Assembly: GCA_002448715.1 (NCBI GenBank)
Contig: DJZU01000090.1
Span: 1-64,000 of the forward strand
Reading direction: 5' to 3'
DNA length: 64,000 nucleotides
Origin: Candidatus Neomicrothrix sp. UBA6944
Lineage (GTDB): Bacteria > Actinomycetota > Acidimicrobiia > Acidimicrobiales > Poriferisodalaceae
Below are positions 55,448 through 63,908 of this stretch, one piece after another; within the stretch, counting starts at the first letter, position 1, and each line of letters opens with the position of its first letter. A program made the position numbers and the translations under genes. Under the pieces are notes generated by a model, which worked only from the letters and a program-made list of their open reading frames with translations, was not told the origin of the DNA and made no database searches.

Positions 55448-55478
55448 GGGGGCACCACTCCTAGAGAGTGGTGCCCCC
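55448..55478 (-). terminator. Strong intergenic hairpin between BMP lipoprotein and permease genes
   Basis: Perfect 13-bp inverted repeat, arms 55448-55460 (GGGGGCACCACTC) and 55466-55478, with a 5-base loop CTAGA. It follows the binding-protein stop by 16 bases and lies before the permease start. There is no T run, so it is better read as an RNA stabiliser or partial terminator that lets the binding protein be made in excess over the membrane subunits. Confidence 0.7.
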
Positions 55479-55494
55479 ATTCAAGTCGAAGTTG

Positions 55495-56514
55495 CTATCC
55501 AGGCATGGGATTTATCGACCCATCGGCCAATCCCGCCATAACGTCATCGAGGGTGGCTCGCATTTCATCAGTCACAACGCCATCGAAGTCGTGGAACGGA
55601 GCAAGTCCTACTTCACCGAAGAAGTTTCCGCCTTCCATAGTTCCCGCATAGGCCTGGCTAATCAGTTCCGCCACGCCCACATCAATGAGCTTCATAGCGC
55701 TGGTCACCAGACATGGGTGCGCCTCAGGCACCGTGAACCACTGGTCCTGGTCAACGCCGACACAAAGAGCGCCGGCTTCGCCTGCGACTTCGATCAGGGC
55801 GCCGTTACCGGTCGCTCCACCAGCTCCGAAGATAATGTCAGCACCTTGGTCCAATGCTTGGCGTGCTGTGGTGGCACCCCATTCGGGATCACCGAACGCC
55901 ACATCGAGACCGCCCGGATGGTATGTGGAAATGGTCTCTACGTCTGGATTGGTGTAGCGAGCACCGTTTTCCCAGCCTTCCTTGAAGAAGACAACCGGTG
56001 GAACCAGGTCGGTTCCAAGGACCGCACCAACAATGTTGGTTTCAGTCAACATGCCAGCAAGCGCTCCTGCCATAAAGCCTGCCTGAGCTTCGGGGAACAT
56101 CAATCCCGCGAGGTTCGGCAAAGCGTCATTTTGCCATTGATCAACACCAATGAACATCACGTCAGGGTTAGCTTTAGCAGCTTCAATAGTTGCTTCACCC
56201 AAACCGAAACCGACTGTCACGATGATCTTCGCTCCGTCATCGAGGAACAGTTGAATGTTGTTCGCGTAATCCTTAGATTCTTCGGTTTCTATATAACTAG
56301 CGGTCGCAGACGCAGGGATATTGGCAGCACCCTTTTCTGCACCTTCCCAGGCTGATTGATTGAAGCTCTTGTCATCAACCTTGCCAGTGTCGGTAACCAA
56401 ACCGATCGAGTAACCACCAGAAATTCCCCCTCCGTCATCACTGCTGCACGCTGCTGCAGTAACGAGTCCGAGGACCATCAATAGGGCGAGGAGATGTCGC
56501 CGCTTCGGAGCCAT
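55495..56514 (-). CDS. BMP family nucleoside-binding lipoprotein
   Basis: Extracellular substrate-binding lipoprotein of about 339 residues. A signal peptide (HLLALLMVLGLVTAA) ends at a lipobox with the lipidated Cys of AAACSSDDGGG. The mature part has YSIGLVTDTGKVDDKSFNQSAW, in part, IIVTVGFGLGEATIEAA, MFIGVDQWQNDALPNLAGL and GADIIFGAGGATGNGALIEV, the basic membrane protein pattern of purine/pyrimidine nucleoside receptors (PnrA/BmpA). ATG 56514 follows AAGGAT by eight bases. The gene begins a four-gene importer operon. Confidence 0.94.
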   Translation of the reverse strand: MAPKRRHLLALLMVLGLVTAAACSSDDGGGISGGYSIGLVTDTGKVDDKSFNQSAWEGAEKGAANIPASATASYIETEESKDYANNIQLFLDDGAKIIVTVGFGLGEATIEAAKANPDVMFIGVDQWQNDALPNLAGLMFPEAQAGFMAGALAGMLTETNIVGAVLGTDLVPPVVFFKEGWENGARYTNPDVETISTYHPGGLDVAFGDPEWGATTARQALDQGADIIFGAGGATGNGALIEVAGEAGALCVGVDQDQWFTVPEAHPCLVTSAMKLIDVGVAELISQAYAGTMEGGNFFGEVGLAPFHDFDGVVTDEMRATLDDVMAGLADGSINPMPG

Positions 56515-56614
56515 ATTCACATCCTTAGTTCTGGAGGGATCGTCCCCTCCCGAGACAATTAGCGTTCCCGACCCTAGTTGTGTTTTTGGTCCCTCTGAGG
56601 ACGAATCTGAACTT

Positions 56615-57235
56615 TCATGGCAAGTCCGCGTGTTGACGAATCCATGTGTGCATCGCAATACCCGATGCAACTCCAGCGTTGATTGAACGGGTAGAGCCAA
56701 ATTGAGTTATGGAAAGCACTAGTTCCGCCACATTTCGAACCTGGGGCGACAGACCAGGACCTTCTTGTCCAAAAACCAGAACGCAGTTCTTGGGCAAAGC
56801 CGTAGTCTCGATTGGCTGGGCACCTGGAAGGTTGTCGATACCGACCACCGTCAGTTCTCGCGCAATCATCGACGTCACGAATTGGTCAACAGTGGAATGA
56901 TGTTCTAGATGTTGGTAGCGATCGGTGACCATGGCACCACGTCTGTTCCATTTCCTGTCACCAACAATATGTACCGCCGAAGCCAAGAATGCATTGGCGT
57001 TTCGGACAACAGTGCCGATATTCAAATCATGCTGCCAGTTCTCAATGGCGACGTGAAAAGGATGACGTCGCAGGTCGAGGTCTTCGACAATGGCTTCGCG
57101 AAGCCAATAGCGATATCGGTCCAGGACGTTTCGCCGATCCCCATCACGCAATAGTTCTGGGTCGTAGTGATGTCCCGTCGGCCACGGCAGCGGATGGGGG
57201 CCAACCCCAACTTCGTCGTCGGGGTAATCAGTCAT
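56615..57235 (-). CDS. TrmH/SpoU family tRNA/rRNA 2'-O-methyltransferase
   Basis: SPOUT-class RNA methyltransferase of about 206 residues. The three conserved motifs are visible: motif 1 NIGTVVRNANAF (RNA/catalytic Arg), motif 2 VFGQEGPGLS and motif 3 ITQFGSTRSINAGVASGIAM, which ends in the SAM-binding knot. ATG 57235 follows GAGGTC by seven bases; an ATG at 57277 lies within the downstream epimerase gene. It modifies ribose 2'-OH in tRNA or rRNA; target not known. It slightly overlaps the epimerase region. Confidence 0.92.
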   Translation of the reverse strand: MTDYPDDEVGVGPHPLPWPTGHHYDPELLRDGDRRNVLDRYRYWLREAIVEDLDLRRHPFHVAIENWQHDLNIGTVVRNANAFLASAVHIVGDRKWNRRGAMVTDRYQHLEHHSTVDQFVTSMIARELTVVGIDNLPGAQPIETTALPKNCVLVFGQEGPGLSPQVRNVAELVLSITQFGSTRSINAGVASGIAMHTWIRQHADLP

Positions 57236-57257
57236 GCGTTCGACCTCGGTATACGAG

Positions 57258-57659
57258 CTATTCCTGGACCAGTTCAATCAGAGTGCCAAAGCTCCCTTTG
57301 GGGTGCATAAACGCAACTGTTGTGCCTCTGGATCCTGGGCGAGGAGCCTGATCAATTGGAGTTGCGCCTGCTGCCACCATGGCGTCAAGAGCCGCTTGGC
57401 AATCGTCGACTCGGTAGCCGATATGGTGAAGCCCTTCCCCTCTCTTCTCAAGATATTTCGCTATCGGTGAGTCCGCGCGGGTGGCTGTAGTGAGCTGGAT
57501 ATAGCTGTCAGCGACCTTAACCAAAGCCTCTTCAACACCGTCGCTGTCAACAATCTCGCGGTGGTGGACTTCGGCGCCGAAGGCTTCTTGGTAGTAGGCA
57601 ATGGCGGCTTCTAAATCGTGAACCGCAATAGCCACGTGGTCGATTTCTGTAAGGATCAT
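57258..57659 (-). CDS. Methylmalonyl-CoA/ethylmalonyl-CoA epimerase
   Basis: VOC-family epimerase of 133 residues. Metal ligands are placed in IDHVAIAVHD (His), YIQLTTATRADSPIAKYLEK (Gln), EGLHHIGYRVDD (His) and GTLIELVQE (Glu). KYLEKRGEGLHHIGY is highly characteristic of methylmalonyl-CoA epimerases, which serve both ethylmalonyl- and methylmalonyl-CoA in the ethylmalonyl-CoA pathway. It lies 16 bases downstream of the crotonyl-CoA carboxylase/reductase gene. Confidence 0.92.
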   Translation of the reverse strand: MILTEIDHVAIAVHDLEAAIAYYQEAFGAEVHHREIVDSDGVEEALVKVADSYIQLTTATRADSPIAKYLEKRGEGLHHIGYRVDDCQAALDAMVAAGATPIDQAPRPGSRGTTVAFMHPKGSFGTLIELVQE

Positions 57660-57675
57660 GGTGAGCTCCAGATTG

Positions 57676-59034
57676 CTATTGAAGAGAATCGGCGTGCCGT
57701 TGGAACAAGGTGATTTTGTCCTCTCCTATAGCCTCGCGCTTTTCTTGGTTCGTGACCCCTAATCCTGCTTCAGGAGCCAAACATAGGACACCTAGTTTCC
57801 CCTCGTGCTGGTTGTGATGCACCTGATTTGCCGCTTCTCCGGTGTCAGAAAGCGCGAATGTCTTGGACAAAATGGGTTGGATCCGTCCTTGATCCAATAG
57901 CCGGTTCATCTCCCAAGCTTCAGCGTAATTAGCAAAGTGACTCGAGACGATCTGCTTGAGACGCATCCACAAGTGTCGGTTGTCATATTCGATCATGTAC
58001 CCAGTGGTGGCTGCGCAAGTGACAATCTTGCCGCCACGTTTAGTCACAAAGACTGAAGCGCCCATGGTCGACCGCCCGGGGTGTTCGAAAACAATGTCCG
58101 GGTCATCGCCTATGAAACCGCGTACTTTCTTTCCCAGACGGCGCCACTCTGATTCATCTTGAGTGTGCTCATCGGACCAAAACTGATAGCTCTCTTCGTT
58201 CCGGTCAATTACGTGTTCAACGCCCAATTCGTGAAGCAGCTCAACTTTGTCCGCTGAGCTAACAACTCCAATGGGCGTGCCTCCTCCATTGATAACTAAC
58301 TGGCAGGCGTAGCCGCCTAAGCCACCTGATGCTCCCCAAATTAAAACGTTGTCTCCTTGTTTCATTCTGGCTGCATTGTCTCCAACCAACATGCGGTATG
58401 ACGTTGAGGCGCAAAGCGCATTGACAGCTGCTTCTTCCCACGACAGATGCGCCGGTTTCGGCATCAATTGGTTGGCTTTGACGACCGACAAATCGGCAAG
58501 TCCTCCAAAATTACTCTCGAATCCCCAAATCCTCTGATTTGATGCCAGCATTGAATCTTCGTGAGCTGCTGGGTCTTGATCGTCGACATAATTACAGTGA
58601 ACGGCAACTCGATCGCCCGGCTTCCAGTTACGCACAGCGGACCCAACTTTGAGTACCACACCCGAAGCATCTGATCCGATCACGTGATAATCAAGTGCGT
58701 GGCGCGCTCCCCAGCTGCTTTCACGACCTAGACGGTCTAAGAATCCAAACGTTGGGAGAGGTTCGAAAATCGAAGTCCAGACGGTGTTGAAATTGATTGA
58801 ACTTGCCATAACCGCGAGATACACCTCGTCAGGAGCGAGTTCGGGAGTGGCAACCTCATCAATGTGAATCGACTCCCTTGGGTCTTTTTCCCATGATTCT
58901 CGACCTTCGAACATGTTTTGGTCGTCTCTGGTGACATAGGCGGCTCTATAACTTTCAGGAATGTTGAGCGCGGCTATTTCATCGCCGGATGCGTCGGCCT
59001 GAATGGCTTCGAGGATGTGCTGCATGGAGGACAA
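57676..59034 (-). CDS. ccr: Crotonyl-CoA carboxylase/reductase
   Basis: MDR-superfamily enzyme of 452 residues that reductively carboxylates crotonyl-CoA to (2S)-ethylmalonyl-CoA with NADPH and CO2, the key step of the ethylmalonyl-CoA pathway. The nucleotide motif is IWGASGGLGGYACQL. The residues reported to bind CO2 in characterised Ccr enzymes are retained: N81 (SSINFNTVW), F172-E173 (WGFESNFGG) and H366 (SSHFANYAEAW). This distinguishes it from simple enoyl reductases. TTG 59034 is favoured by an upstream GGAGAG; ATG 59025 is an alternative. The epimerase gene follows at once. Confidence 0.95.
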   Translation of the reverse strand: MSSMQHILEAIQADASGDEIAALNIPESYRAAYVTRDDQNMFEGRESWEKDPRESIHIDEVATPELAPDEVYLAVMASSINFNTVWTSIFEPLPTFGFLDRLGRESSWGARHALDYHVIGSDASGVVLKVGSAVRNWKPGDRVAVHCNYVDDQDPAAHEDSMLASNQRIWGFESNFGGLADLSVVKANQLMPKPAHLSWEEAAVNALCASTSYRMLVGDNAARMKQGDNVLIWGASGGLGGYACQLVINGGGTPIGVVSSADKVELLHELGVEHVIDRNEESYQFWSDEHTQDESEWRRLGKKVRGFIGDDPDIVFEHPGRSTMGASVFVTKRGGKIVTCAATTGYMIEYDNRHLWMRLKQIVSSHFANYAEAWEMNRLLDQGRIQPILSKTFALSDTGEAANQVHHNQHEGKLGVLCLAPEAGLGVTNQEKREAIGEDKITLFQRHADSLQ

Positions 59035-59160
59035 GTTACTCTCCGGTAATGAGGGGGCGGCTCACCGGCACTTAGAACATTGCATCGACCAAGCACTAGT
59101 GATTCCCGAAATCTACACTTAGGAGGACTAGAAGTAGAAACTCTGGAGAAAGGGTATTTC

Positions 59161-60342
59161 ATGCCTGGCTCACTCATCGTCGCAGGGGCGCGCACCCCTA
59201 TAGGTCGGTTTAATGGCGGATTGGCTAGTTTCGCCGGCGCTCAACTGGGAGCCCACGCCATTTCTCACGCATTACAACGCTCTGGAGTAAGCGGTGAGCA
59301 AGTCGATCACGTCATCATGGGGCAGGTCCTTCAAGCAGGCCAAGGTCAGATAACTGCTCGGCAAGCCGCAGTAGAAGCCGGTATCCCAATGAATGTGCCA
59401 GCTATCACGATCAATAAAGTCTGTCTGTCAGGACTGAATGCCATTTATTTGGCGGATCAAATGATTTCTTCAGGCGACGCCGACGTCGTTGTAGCTGGTG
59501 GGATGGAATCGATGACCAACGCTCCTTACGTGCTTCCGAACGGTCGGAACGGCTTACAGATGGGTCACGGCGAGTTGCAGGACGCGATGATTCAAGACGG
59601 TTTGTGGTGCGCGTTCGATAACGGCCATATGGGTGATGGGACAGAGCGAGACGCGGCCAGTGCTTCGATAGATCGGTCAGCCATGGACGAGTTTTCTGCC
59701 CGGTCGCATGAGAGGGCAGCGGCGGCCCAAAAGGACGGAAAGCTTGAAGCCGAGATAGCAGCGGTAGAAATACCCCAACGAGGTGGCGATCCGCTGATCA
59801 TCGATTCTGACGAGGGTGTCCGTCCTGGAACTTCGGCAGAAAGTCTGGCAAAGCTGCGACCCGCCTTTGCTGCCGACGGCGCGGTGACGGCCGGTAACGC
59901 TTCGCAAATTTCCGACGGTGGTTGCGCAGTGGTAATGGTATCTCCGGCGAAAGCTGAGGAACTTGGACTCGATTTTTCTGCTCGCGTCGTCAGCTACGGA
60001 ATGGTTTCAGGACCCGACACGTCACTGCTCACTCAGCCTTCTCGAGCAATACAGCAAGCCCTTTCTAAAGTCGATCTGGAGCTCTCAGATATAGGTCTTT
60101 TTGAATTAAACGAGGCTTTCGCTGCTGTGGGATTAGCTGCTACCGATGATCTTGGCGTCAGTGATGAGATAGTGAATGTAAACGGTGGGGCTGTAGCACT
60201 TGGGCACCCAATTGGGATGTCCGGGAATAGGCTCGCCCTCACGTTGATTAACGAACTCAGCAGAAGAGGCGGCGGATTTGGTGCTGCGGCTCTGTGCGGG
60301 GGCGGCGGTCAGGGCGACGCACTGATTTTAGAAGTCGCATAA
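59161..60342 (+). CDS. Acetyl-CoA C-acetyltransferase (thiolase)
   Basis: Biosynthetic/degradative thiolase of about 393 residues. Active-site residues: nucleophile Cys in TINKVCLSGLNAI, His in GGAVALGHPIGMSG, and Cys in ALCGGGGQGDALILE. A start at ATG 59161 follows AGAAAGG and removes a long unconserved N terminus. It is divergent from ccr, and would make acetoacetyl-CoA for polyhydroxybutyrate or crotonyl-CoA formation, so the two genes probably belong to the same pathway. Confidence 0.94.
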   Translation: MPGSLIVAGARTPIGRFNGGLASFAGAQLGAHAISHALQRSGVSGEQVDHVIMGQVLQAGQGQITARQAAVEAGIPMNVPAITINKVCLSGLNAIYLADQMISSGDADVVVAGGMESMTNAPYVLPNGRNGLQMGHGELQDAMIQDGLWCAFDNGHMGDGTERDAASASIDRSAMDEFSARSHERAAAAQKDGKLEAEIAAVEIPQRGGDPLIIDSDEGVRPGTSAESLAKLRPAFAADGAVTAGNASQISDGGCAVVMVSPAKAEELGLDFSARVVSYGMVSGPDTSLLTQPSRAIQQALSKVDLELSDIGLFELNEAFAAVGLAATDDLGVSDEIVNVNGGAVALGHPIGMSGNRLALTLINELSRRGGGFGAAALCGGGGQGDALILEVA

Positions 60343-60415
60343 CTACTTGCGATCTCGATCATCTTGTAATGCTCTCGAAATGTTTGTAACGTAATTGCAA
60401 AGAGTCCATCTCTTA

Positions 60416-60500
60416 CGGATGTCGGAGTTGGCAGCTACGGGATTAGGTGACAATGTGCCCGCGACACATTGATCCGGGTAGTTCTCAGCTCCGGCATCCG
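60416..60500. other. Long nested hairpin (possible structured RNA) between thiolase and recR
   Basis: Outer stem CGGATGTCGGAG (60416-60427) pairs over 12 bp with 60489-60500 (one G-U). Inside are CTAC/GTAG, GGAT/ATCC and a 7-bp hairpin CAATGTG/CACATTG with loop CCCGCGA, separated by symmetric internal loops. It lies in the 180-base gap between convergent thiolase and recR. No T run follows on either strand. Could be an untranslated RNA, a bidirectional 3'-end structure or a repeat; not matched to a known family. Confidence 0.4.
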
Positions 60501-60522
60501 CCCTCCCACTAGCACCTTGGGT

Positions 60523-61119
60523 CTAACTCTGCAGTTCGCGTCTTCCTTCCAGCGCACGACCCAGTGTTAACTCGTCGGCATATTCAAGGTCACCGCCTAC
60601 TGGTAACCCGCTGGCGATTCGAGTCACCTTGATGCCAAGCGGTTGTAATTGGCGTGACAGGTACATGGCCGTCGCTTCGCCTTCGATATTCGGGTTGGTG
60701 CACAAAATTAATTCCTGAACCTCTTCGTCGGAGATACGTGACATCAACTCCCGGATGCGCAACTGCTCTGGCCCTATGCCCTCCATTGGGTTCAGCGCTC
60801 CTTGTAAGACGTGGTAGCGGCCACGGAACCCAGCTCGCTCTAGGGCAACGACATCTTTGGGCTCTTCAACCACACATAATGAGCCTGTCTGTCGTTGCGG
60901 ATCCGCGCAGAGTGCACACACATCACTTTCTGAAATGTTCCAACATTTGCTACAGAATCCGATTCGTTCTTTTACCTCAACAATGGCGGTCGCTAGTTGC
61001 TCCGCATCGCCCTTGGGCAGCTTGAGTAAATAGAAGGCGATTCTCTGTGCCGACTTGGGGCCGACGCCTGGCAGGCGGCCAAGCTCGTCGATTAGATCTT
61101 GTACTGGACCGTCGTACAC
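60523..61119 (-). CDS. recR: Recombination protein RecR
   Basis: DNA-repair protein of 198 residues working with RecO/RecF to load RecA. It has an N-terminal HhH motif ([20 protein letters not shown]), a four-Cys zinc finger ([20 protein letters not shown]) and a Toprim domain ([17 protein letters not shown]). It is the last gene of a dnaX-ybaB-recR operon, six bases after ybaB. Confidence 0.96.
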   Translation of the reverse strand: MYDGPVQDLIDELGRLPGVGPKSAQRIAFYLLKLPKGDAEQLATAIVEVKERIGFCSKCWNISESDVCALCADPQRQTGSLCVVEEPKDVVALERAGFRGRYHVLQGALNPMEGIGPEQLRIRELMSRISDEEVQELILCTNPNIEGEATAMYLSRQLQPLGIKVTRIASGLPVGGDLEYADELTLGRALEGRRELQS

Positions 61120-61125
61120 GTCGCT

Positions 61126-61446
61126 CTACACCTCTCCATCAATCTGAGCGGGGGCGCTCATCCCTGTAATTGCTGTCGCTTGCGCGTTGCCGCATCGGCG
61201 TAATGCGTCGCGGAAAGCAGCGGCTACGAGGTCTTCGAGCATGTCAATTTCGCTGGTATGCACTGCATCAGGGTCAATATGTACCTTAAGAACCGTACCG
61301 TCAGCACGCATTCCAACCTTTACCGCGCCGCCACCAGCAGATCCTTCAACAACCGTCGAAGAGATTTCTTTCCGCTGCTCGGTCAACTGTTCTTGCAGTT
61401 CTTGTGCTTGCCTCAAAAGCTGTTCAGAAGACATCGACTCGGTCAT
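61126..61446 (-). CDS. YbaB/EbfC nucleoid-associated protein
   Basis: Small DNA-binding protein of about 106 residues. LLRQAQELQEQLTEQRKEI forms the dimerisation coiled coil; VVEGSAGGGAVKVGMRADG is the YbaB core, followed by IDPDAVHTSEIDMLEDLVAA, in part, and the NAQATAITG end. ATG 61446 is 14 bases after the dnaX stop; the in-frame ATG at 61539 would sit deep inside dnaX. Conserved gene order dnaX-ybaB-recR supports the call. Confidence 0.93.
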   Translation of the reverse strand: MTESMSSEQLLRQAQELQEQLTEQRKEISSTVVEGSAGGGAVKVGMRADGTVLKVHIDPDAVHTSEIDMLEDLVAAAFRDALRRCGNAQATAITGMSAPAQIDGEV

Positions 61447-61459
61447 AGCCGTGGCACTC

Positions 61460-63151
61460 TCACTTTCCAGTTTCTTTATCTGAGGCCACAGCGCCGGGAA
61501 ATGCCTCAAGTACCCGGTCGACACTCGACGGGCCTCCATCGCTCGCTACTTCGAATTCTGCAGGGTCAACTATCTCTTCTTCAGAAGTTGATTGGATCTG
61601 GTCATTGCTTTCGGGCGTTTTTCCTTCGCTGGCGATTAGCTCAACTTCGACTGAGGTATTGAGCATCTCTCTAAGGGCTTTTTCGATATCGCCTTTGAGT
61701 TGTTCGCATCGCTCCCGATGTATTTCGTTAGGCAGTTCGAAACGTATACACCCGTTGGCTACGTCTATAACTTTCGCTACTTGAAATCGAGCCCGCGCTT
61801 TAGCAGTCAAGACCGGGAGAACCTTGTGTTGCCATACGTCGGATACCTGAGCTATCGACAAGTCCTTTGGGGTCTCAGCGGCACGATTCTCGTCCGGCTG
61901 CGGACCACCTTGAGATTGAGCTGGACTCGTGTTGTCCTCCAGTGGAGGAGGTGGAACAGGGGCAGCTTCGGGTTTAGGTGCAGCGGTTTCCGGCTCTTCT
62001 AGGGGTTGAACAGCTGCAAGTGCTGCGCGTGCCTGTTCGGCAGGCTTAGTCCCTGGTTCCCGATGACTCGTCGAACCCTCAGACGTGTCTTGGGTAGTTC
62101 CGGGCTGTGTTGATTCAGCAAAAAGTCGGACCATCGCCAAATCAAGAACTAGTTGAGGGTCCGGTGACTGGCGAATGTCTACAAGAACCCGGCCTAGCAG
62201 TTCTAGGGCGCGGACATTCATCGCTCGGGTCATGCGGGACGCGATATCAGCAAGTGCTGGTAACTCCGCTTCGCTGATCCGCCCTGAATTAACTCCTGCC
62301 CCGGCAAGAAATACGTCCCGCAATTTTCTGGTCGCGCGATACGCGAGATCCTTAGGGTCGACACCGGCGTCGATGGTCATCGCGACCGCTGTCAGTGCTT
62401 CTGTGAGATCTTGATTAGCGATGGCCTCAACCAGAGCATCTACCGATCCTCGACTTTCTGGAATCCCGCCAGCTGTCACAACCTGGTCCAAAGCTGACAA
62501 CGTGTCTCGAACCGAACCAGCGCCGCGCTCAACGACATACTCAACGACCGCGGAGTCGACTTGTAGTTCAGCTCGTTCTGCGATGTCTTCAACGTGGTCG
62601 CTGAGAAGTCGCGCGGGGACCAATGTCAGTTCGACGTGCTGTGTCCTACTGCGAATGGTGGGTAGCACTTTCTGTGGATCAGTGGTCGCCAGAATAAAAA
62701 TGACATGCTCTGGAGGCTCTTCGAGTGTTTTGAGAAGAGCGTTGGATGCAGCCGTCGTAAGCATGTGAACTTCATCAAGAAGGTAAATCTTTCGCTTTCC
62801 GGGACTACCGAGAGCAGCGTTAGCTGTGATTTCCCTAATGTTGGCGACATTGTTGTTAGAGGCGGCGTCCAACTCAACTAAATCCATGGAATTACCCAAC
62901 TCAAAGGCAACGCAGCTCTCGCAAGCTCCACATGGTTCACCGTTCCCCGGAGGCTCAAGACAATTCAGGGCTTTAGCAAGTATGCGCGCCGTCGAGGTTT
63001 TACCTGTCCCTCGCGGACCACTGAGCAGATAGGCATGACCAACTCTGTCTTCGATCACTGCGTTCCGGAGCGCGGCTACTAAATGTTCTTGGCCGATAAC
63101 TTCTGAAAAACTTTGGGGTCGAAAGCGTCGATACAGAGACTGGTACACCAT
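61460..63151 (-). CDS. dnaX: DNA polymerase III subunit gamma/tau
   Basis: Clamp-loader ATPase of 563 residues. N terminus: YRRFRPQSFSEVIGQEHLV and P-loop LLSGPRGTGKTSTARILAKAL (part). A zinc module CLEPPGNGEPCGACESC, DEVHMLTTAASNALLKTLEE and SRTQHVELTLVPARLL (sensor 1, Arg finger) follow. After residue about 370 the sequence becomes Pro/Glu-rich, then a C-terminal tau domain. A truncated gamma form by frameshifting was not looked for. It leads an operon with ybaB and recR. Confidence 0.96.
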   Translation of the reverse strand: MVYQSLYRRFRPQSFSEVIGQEHLVAALRNAVIEDRVGHAYLLSGPRGTGKTSTARILAKALNCLEPPGNGEPCGACESCVAFELGNSMDLVELDAASNNNVANIREITANAALGSPGKRKIYLLDEVHMLTTAASNALLKTLEEPPEHVIFILATTDPQKVLPTIRSRTQHVELTLVPARLLSDHVEDIAERAELQVDSAVVEYVVERGAGSVRDTLSALDQVVTAGGIPESRGSVDALVEAIANQDLTEALTAVAMTIDAGVDPKDLAYRATRKLRDVFLAGAGVNSGRISEAELPALADIASRMTRAMNVRALELLGRVLVDIRQSPDPQLVLDLAMVRLFAESTQPGTTQDTSEGSTSHREPGTKPAEQARAALAAVQPLEEPETAAPKPEAAPVPPPPLEDNTSPAQSQGGPQPDENRAAETPKDLSIAQVSDVWQHKVLPVLTAKARARFQVAKVIDVANGCIRFELPNEIHRERCEQLKGDIEKALREMLNTSVEVELIASEGKTPESNDQIQSTSEEEIVDPAEFEVASDGGPSSVDRVLEAFPGAVASDKETGK

Positions 63152-63214
63152 TAGTGGGTGATGCTACTTGCGTGCCGCTGCGCTGAGGGGCAAGTAACCT
63201 AAGAGCGCGTTATC

Positions 63215-63333
63215 GTTCCACGTGGCGGCCGGGTCCTGTGCAACAGCGTCCCGTGAATCGAGTCAGGGCCGGGAGGCAGCAGCTCTCAGCGGATTTCGCT
63301 GTGTGCCGCAGATCACCTGGTCGCCTCGTGGGA
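63215..63333 (+). ncRNA. ffs: Signal recognition particle RNA (4.5S-type)
   Basis: The segment has the core of actinobacterial SRP RNA: GCCGGGTCCTGTGCAAC, GTGAATCGAGTCAGGGCCGG, GAGGCAGCAGC and CGCTGTGTGCCGCAG, that is, the Ffh-binding asymmetric loop and apical hairpin. Ends GTTCCACG (63215-63222) and CGTGGGAC (63326-63333) pair to close the molecule. It is followed nine bases later by a tRNA-Ser and tadA, an arrangement often seen with ffs near dnaX. Confidence 0.88.
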
Positions 63334-63342
63334 CGATGACCA

Positions 63343-63434
63343 GGGAGAGTTGCCAGAGCGGACGAATGGGCTCGCTTGGAAAGCGTGTGAGGTCTAACCG
63401 GCCTCCGTGGGTTCGAATCCCACACTCTCCGCCA
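63343..63434 (+). tRNA. tRNA-Ser (GGA)
   Basis: Class II tRNA with acceptor GGAGAGT/ACTCTCC, long variable arm, anticodon loop TTGGAAA giving anticodon GGA, T arm GTGGG-TTCGAAT-CCCAC, discriminator G and encoded CCA. The anticodon stem CTCGC/GCGTG has one T-T mismatch. The final A of CCA is also the first base of the ATG of tadA. Confidence 0.96.
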
Positions 63435-63880
63435 TGAAGCTTGAAGAAGCGATGGGGCTCGCCCTTGAAGAAGCTCAAAAGGCACTCGAACACGAAGACG
63501 TTCCGGTAGGTGCTTTGGTAATCGTGGACGACACGGTTATTGCCTGCCGACACAACGAACGTCAGCTAACAGGCGACCCAACGGCTCATGCTGAAATCTT
63601 GGCGTTAAGAGACGCTGCTGCGGAATTAGGAAGCTGGTATCTCGACGAAGCAACGCTGGTCACGACCTTAGAACCATGCCCCATGTGCGCTGGCGCGGCA
63701 CTCAACGCCCGCGTTTCGCATGTGGTCTTCGGAGCGCATGACCCTAAGGCCGGAGCAGCTGAAACGTTGTACAACCTTTTGGCCGATCCTCGACTTAACC
63801 ACCAAGCGCGAATTACCAGCGGTGTGTTAGCCGACAACTGTGGTGCGATTCTGTCAAAGTTCTTCGCTGACAGACGTTAA
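63434..63880 (+). CDS. tadA: tRNA-specific adenosine deaminase
   Basis: Zinc deaminase of about 148 residues converting A34 to inosine in tRNA-Arg(ACG). Catalytic zinc site: THAEILALRDAA (His, Glu) and LEPCPMCAGAAL (two Cys). ALEEAQKALEHEDVPVGALV matches the TadA N terminus. The ATG at 63434 shares a base with the 3' end of tRNA-Ser; ATG 63452, six codons later, would avoid this and still leave the family core intact. It is co-directional with SRP RNA and tRNA-Ser. Confidence 0.95.
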   Translation: MKLEEAMGLALEEAQKALEHEDVPVGALVIVDDTVIACRHNERQLTGDPTAHAEILALRDAAAELGSWYLDEATLVTTLEPCPMCAGAALNARVSHVVFGAHDPKAGAAETLYNLLADPRLNHQARITSGVLADNCGAILSKFFADRR

Positions 63881-63908
63881 ATCCTGGGGTCGAACCGGAG
63901 ATTTTCTT

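Noticed and set aside
56533..56550. GGAGGG/CCCTCC hairpin in the BMP lipoprotein leader as a purine-type riboswitch
   Set aside because: Only a 6-bp hairpin is present; none of the conserved junction bases of purine riboswitches are there. It may still influence translation.
60416..60510. TPP riboswitch on the minus strand, because CTGAGA followed by ACTACCCG resembles the thiamine box
   Set aside because: The P3 hairpin is missing, the P2 pairing to ACCC is not possible, the second conserved block differs, and no thiamine gene lies downstream on that strand.
60343..60522. tRNA(Sec) sought in this gap, to go with selA-selB
   Set aside because: No TCA anticodon in a seven-base loop and no T arm; the apical loop is CCCGCGA.
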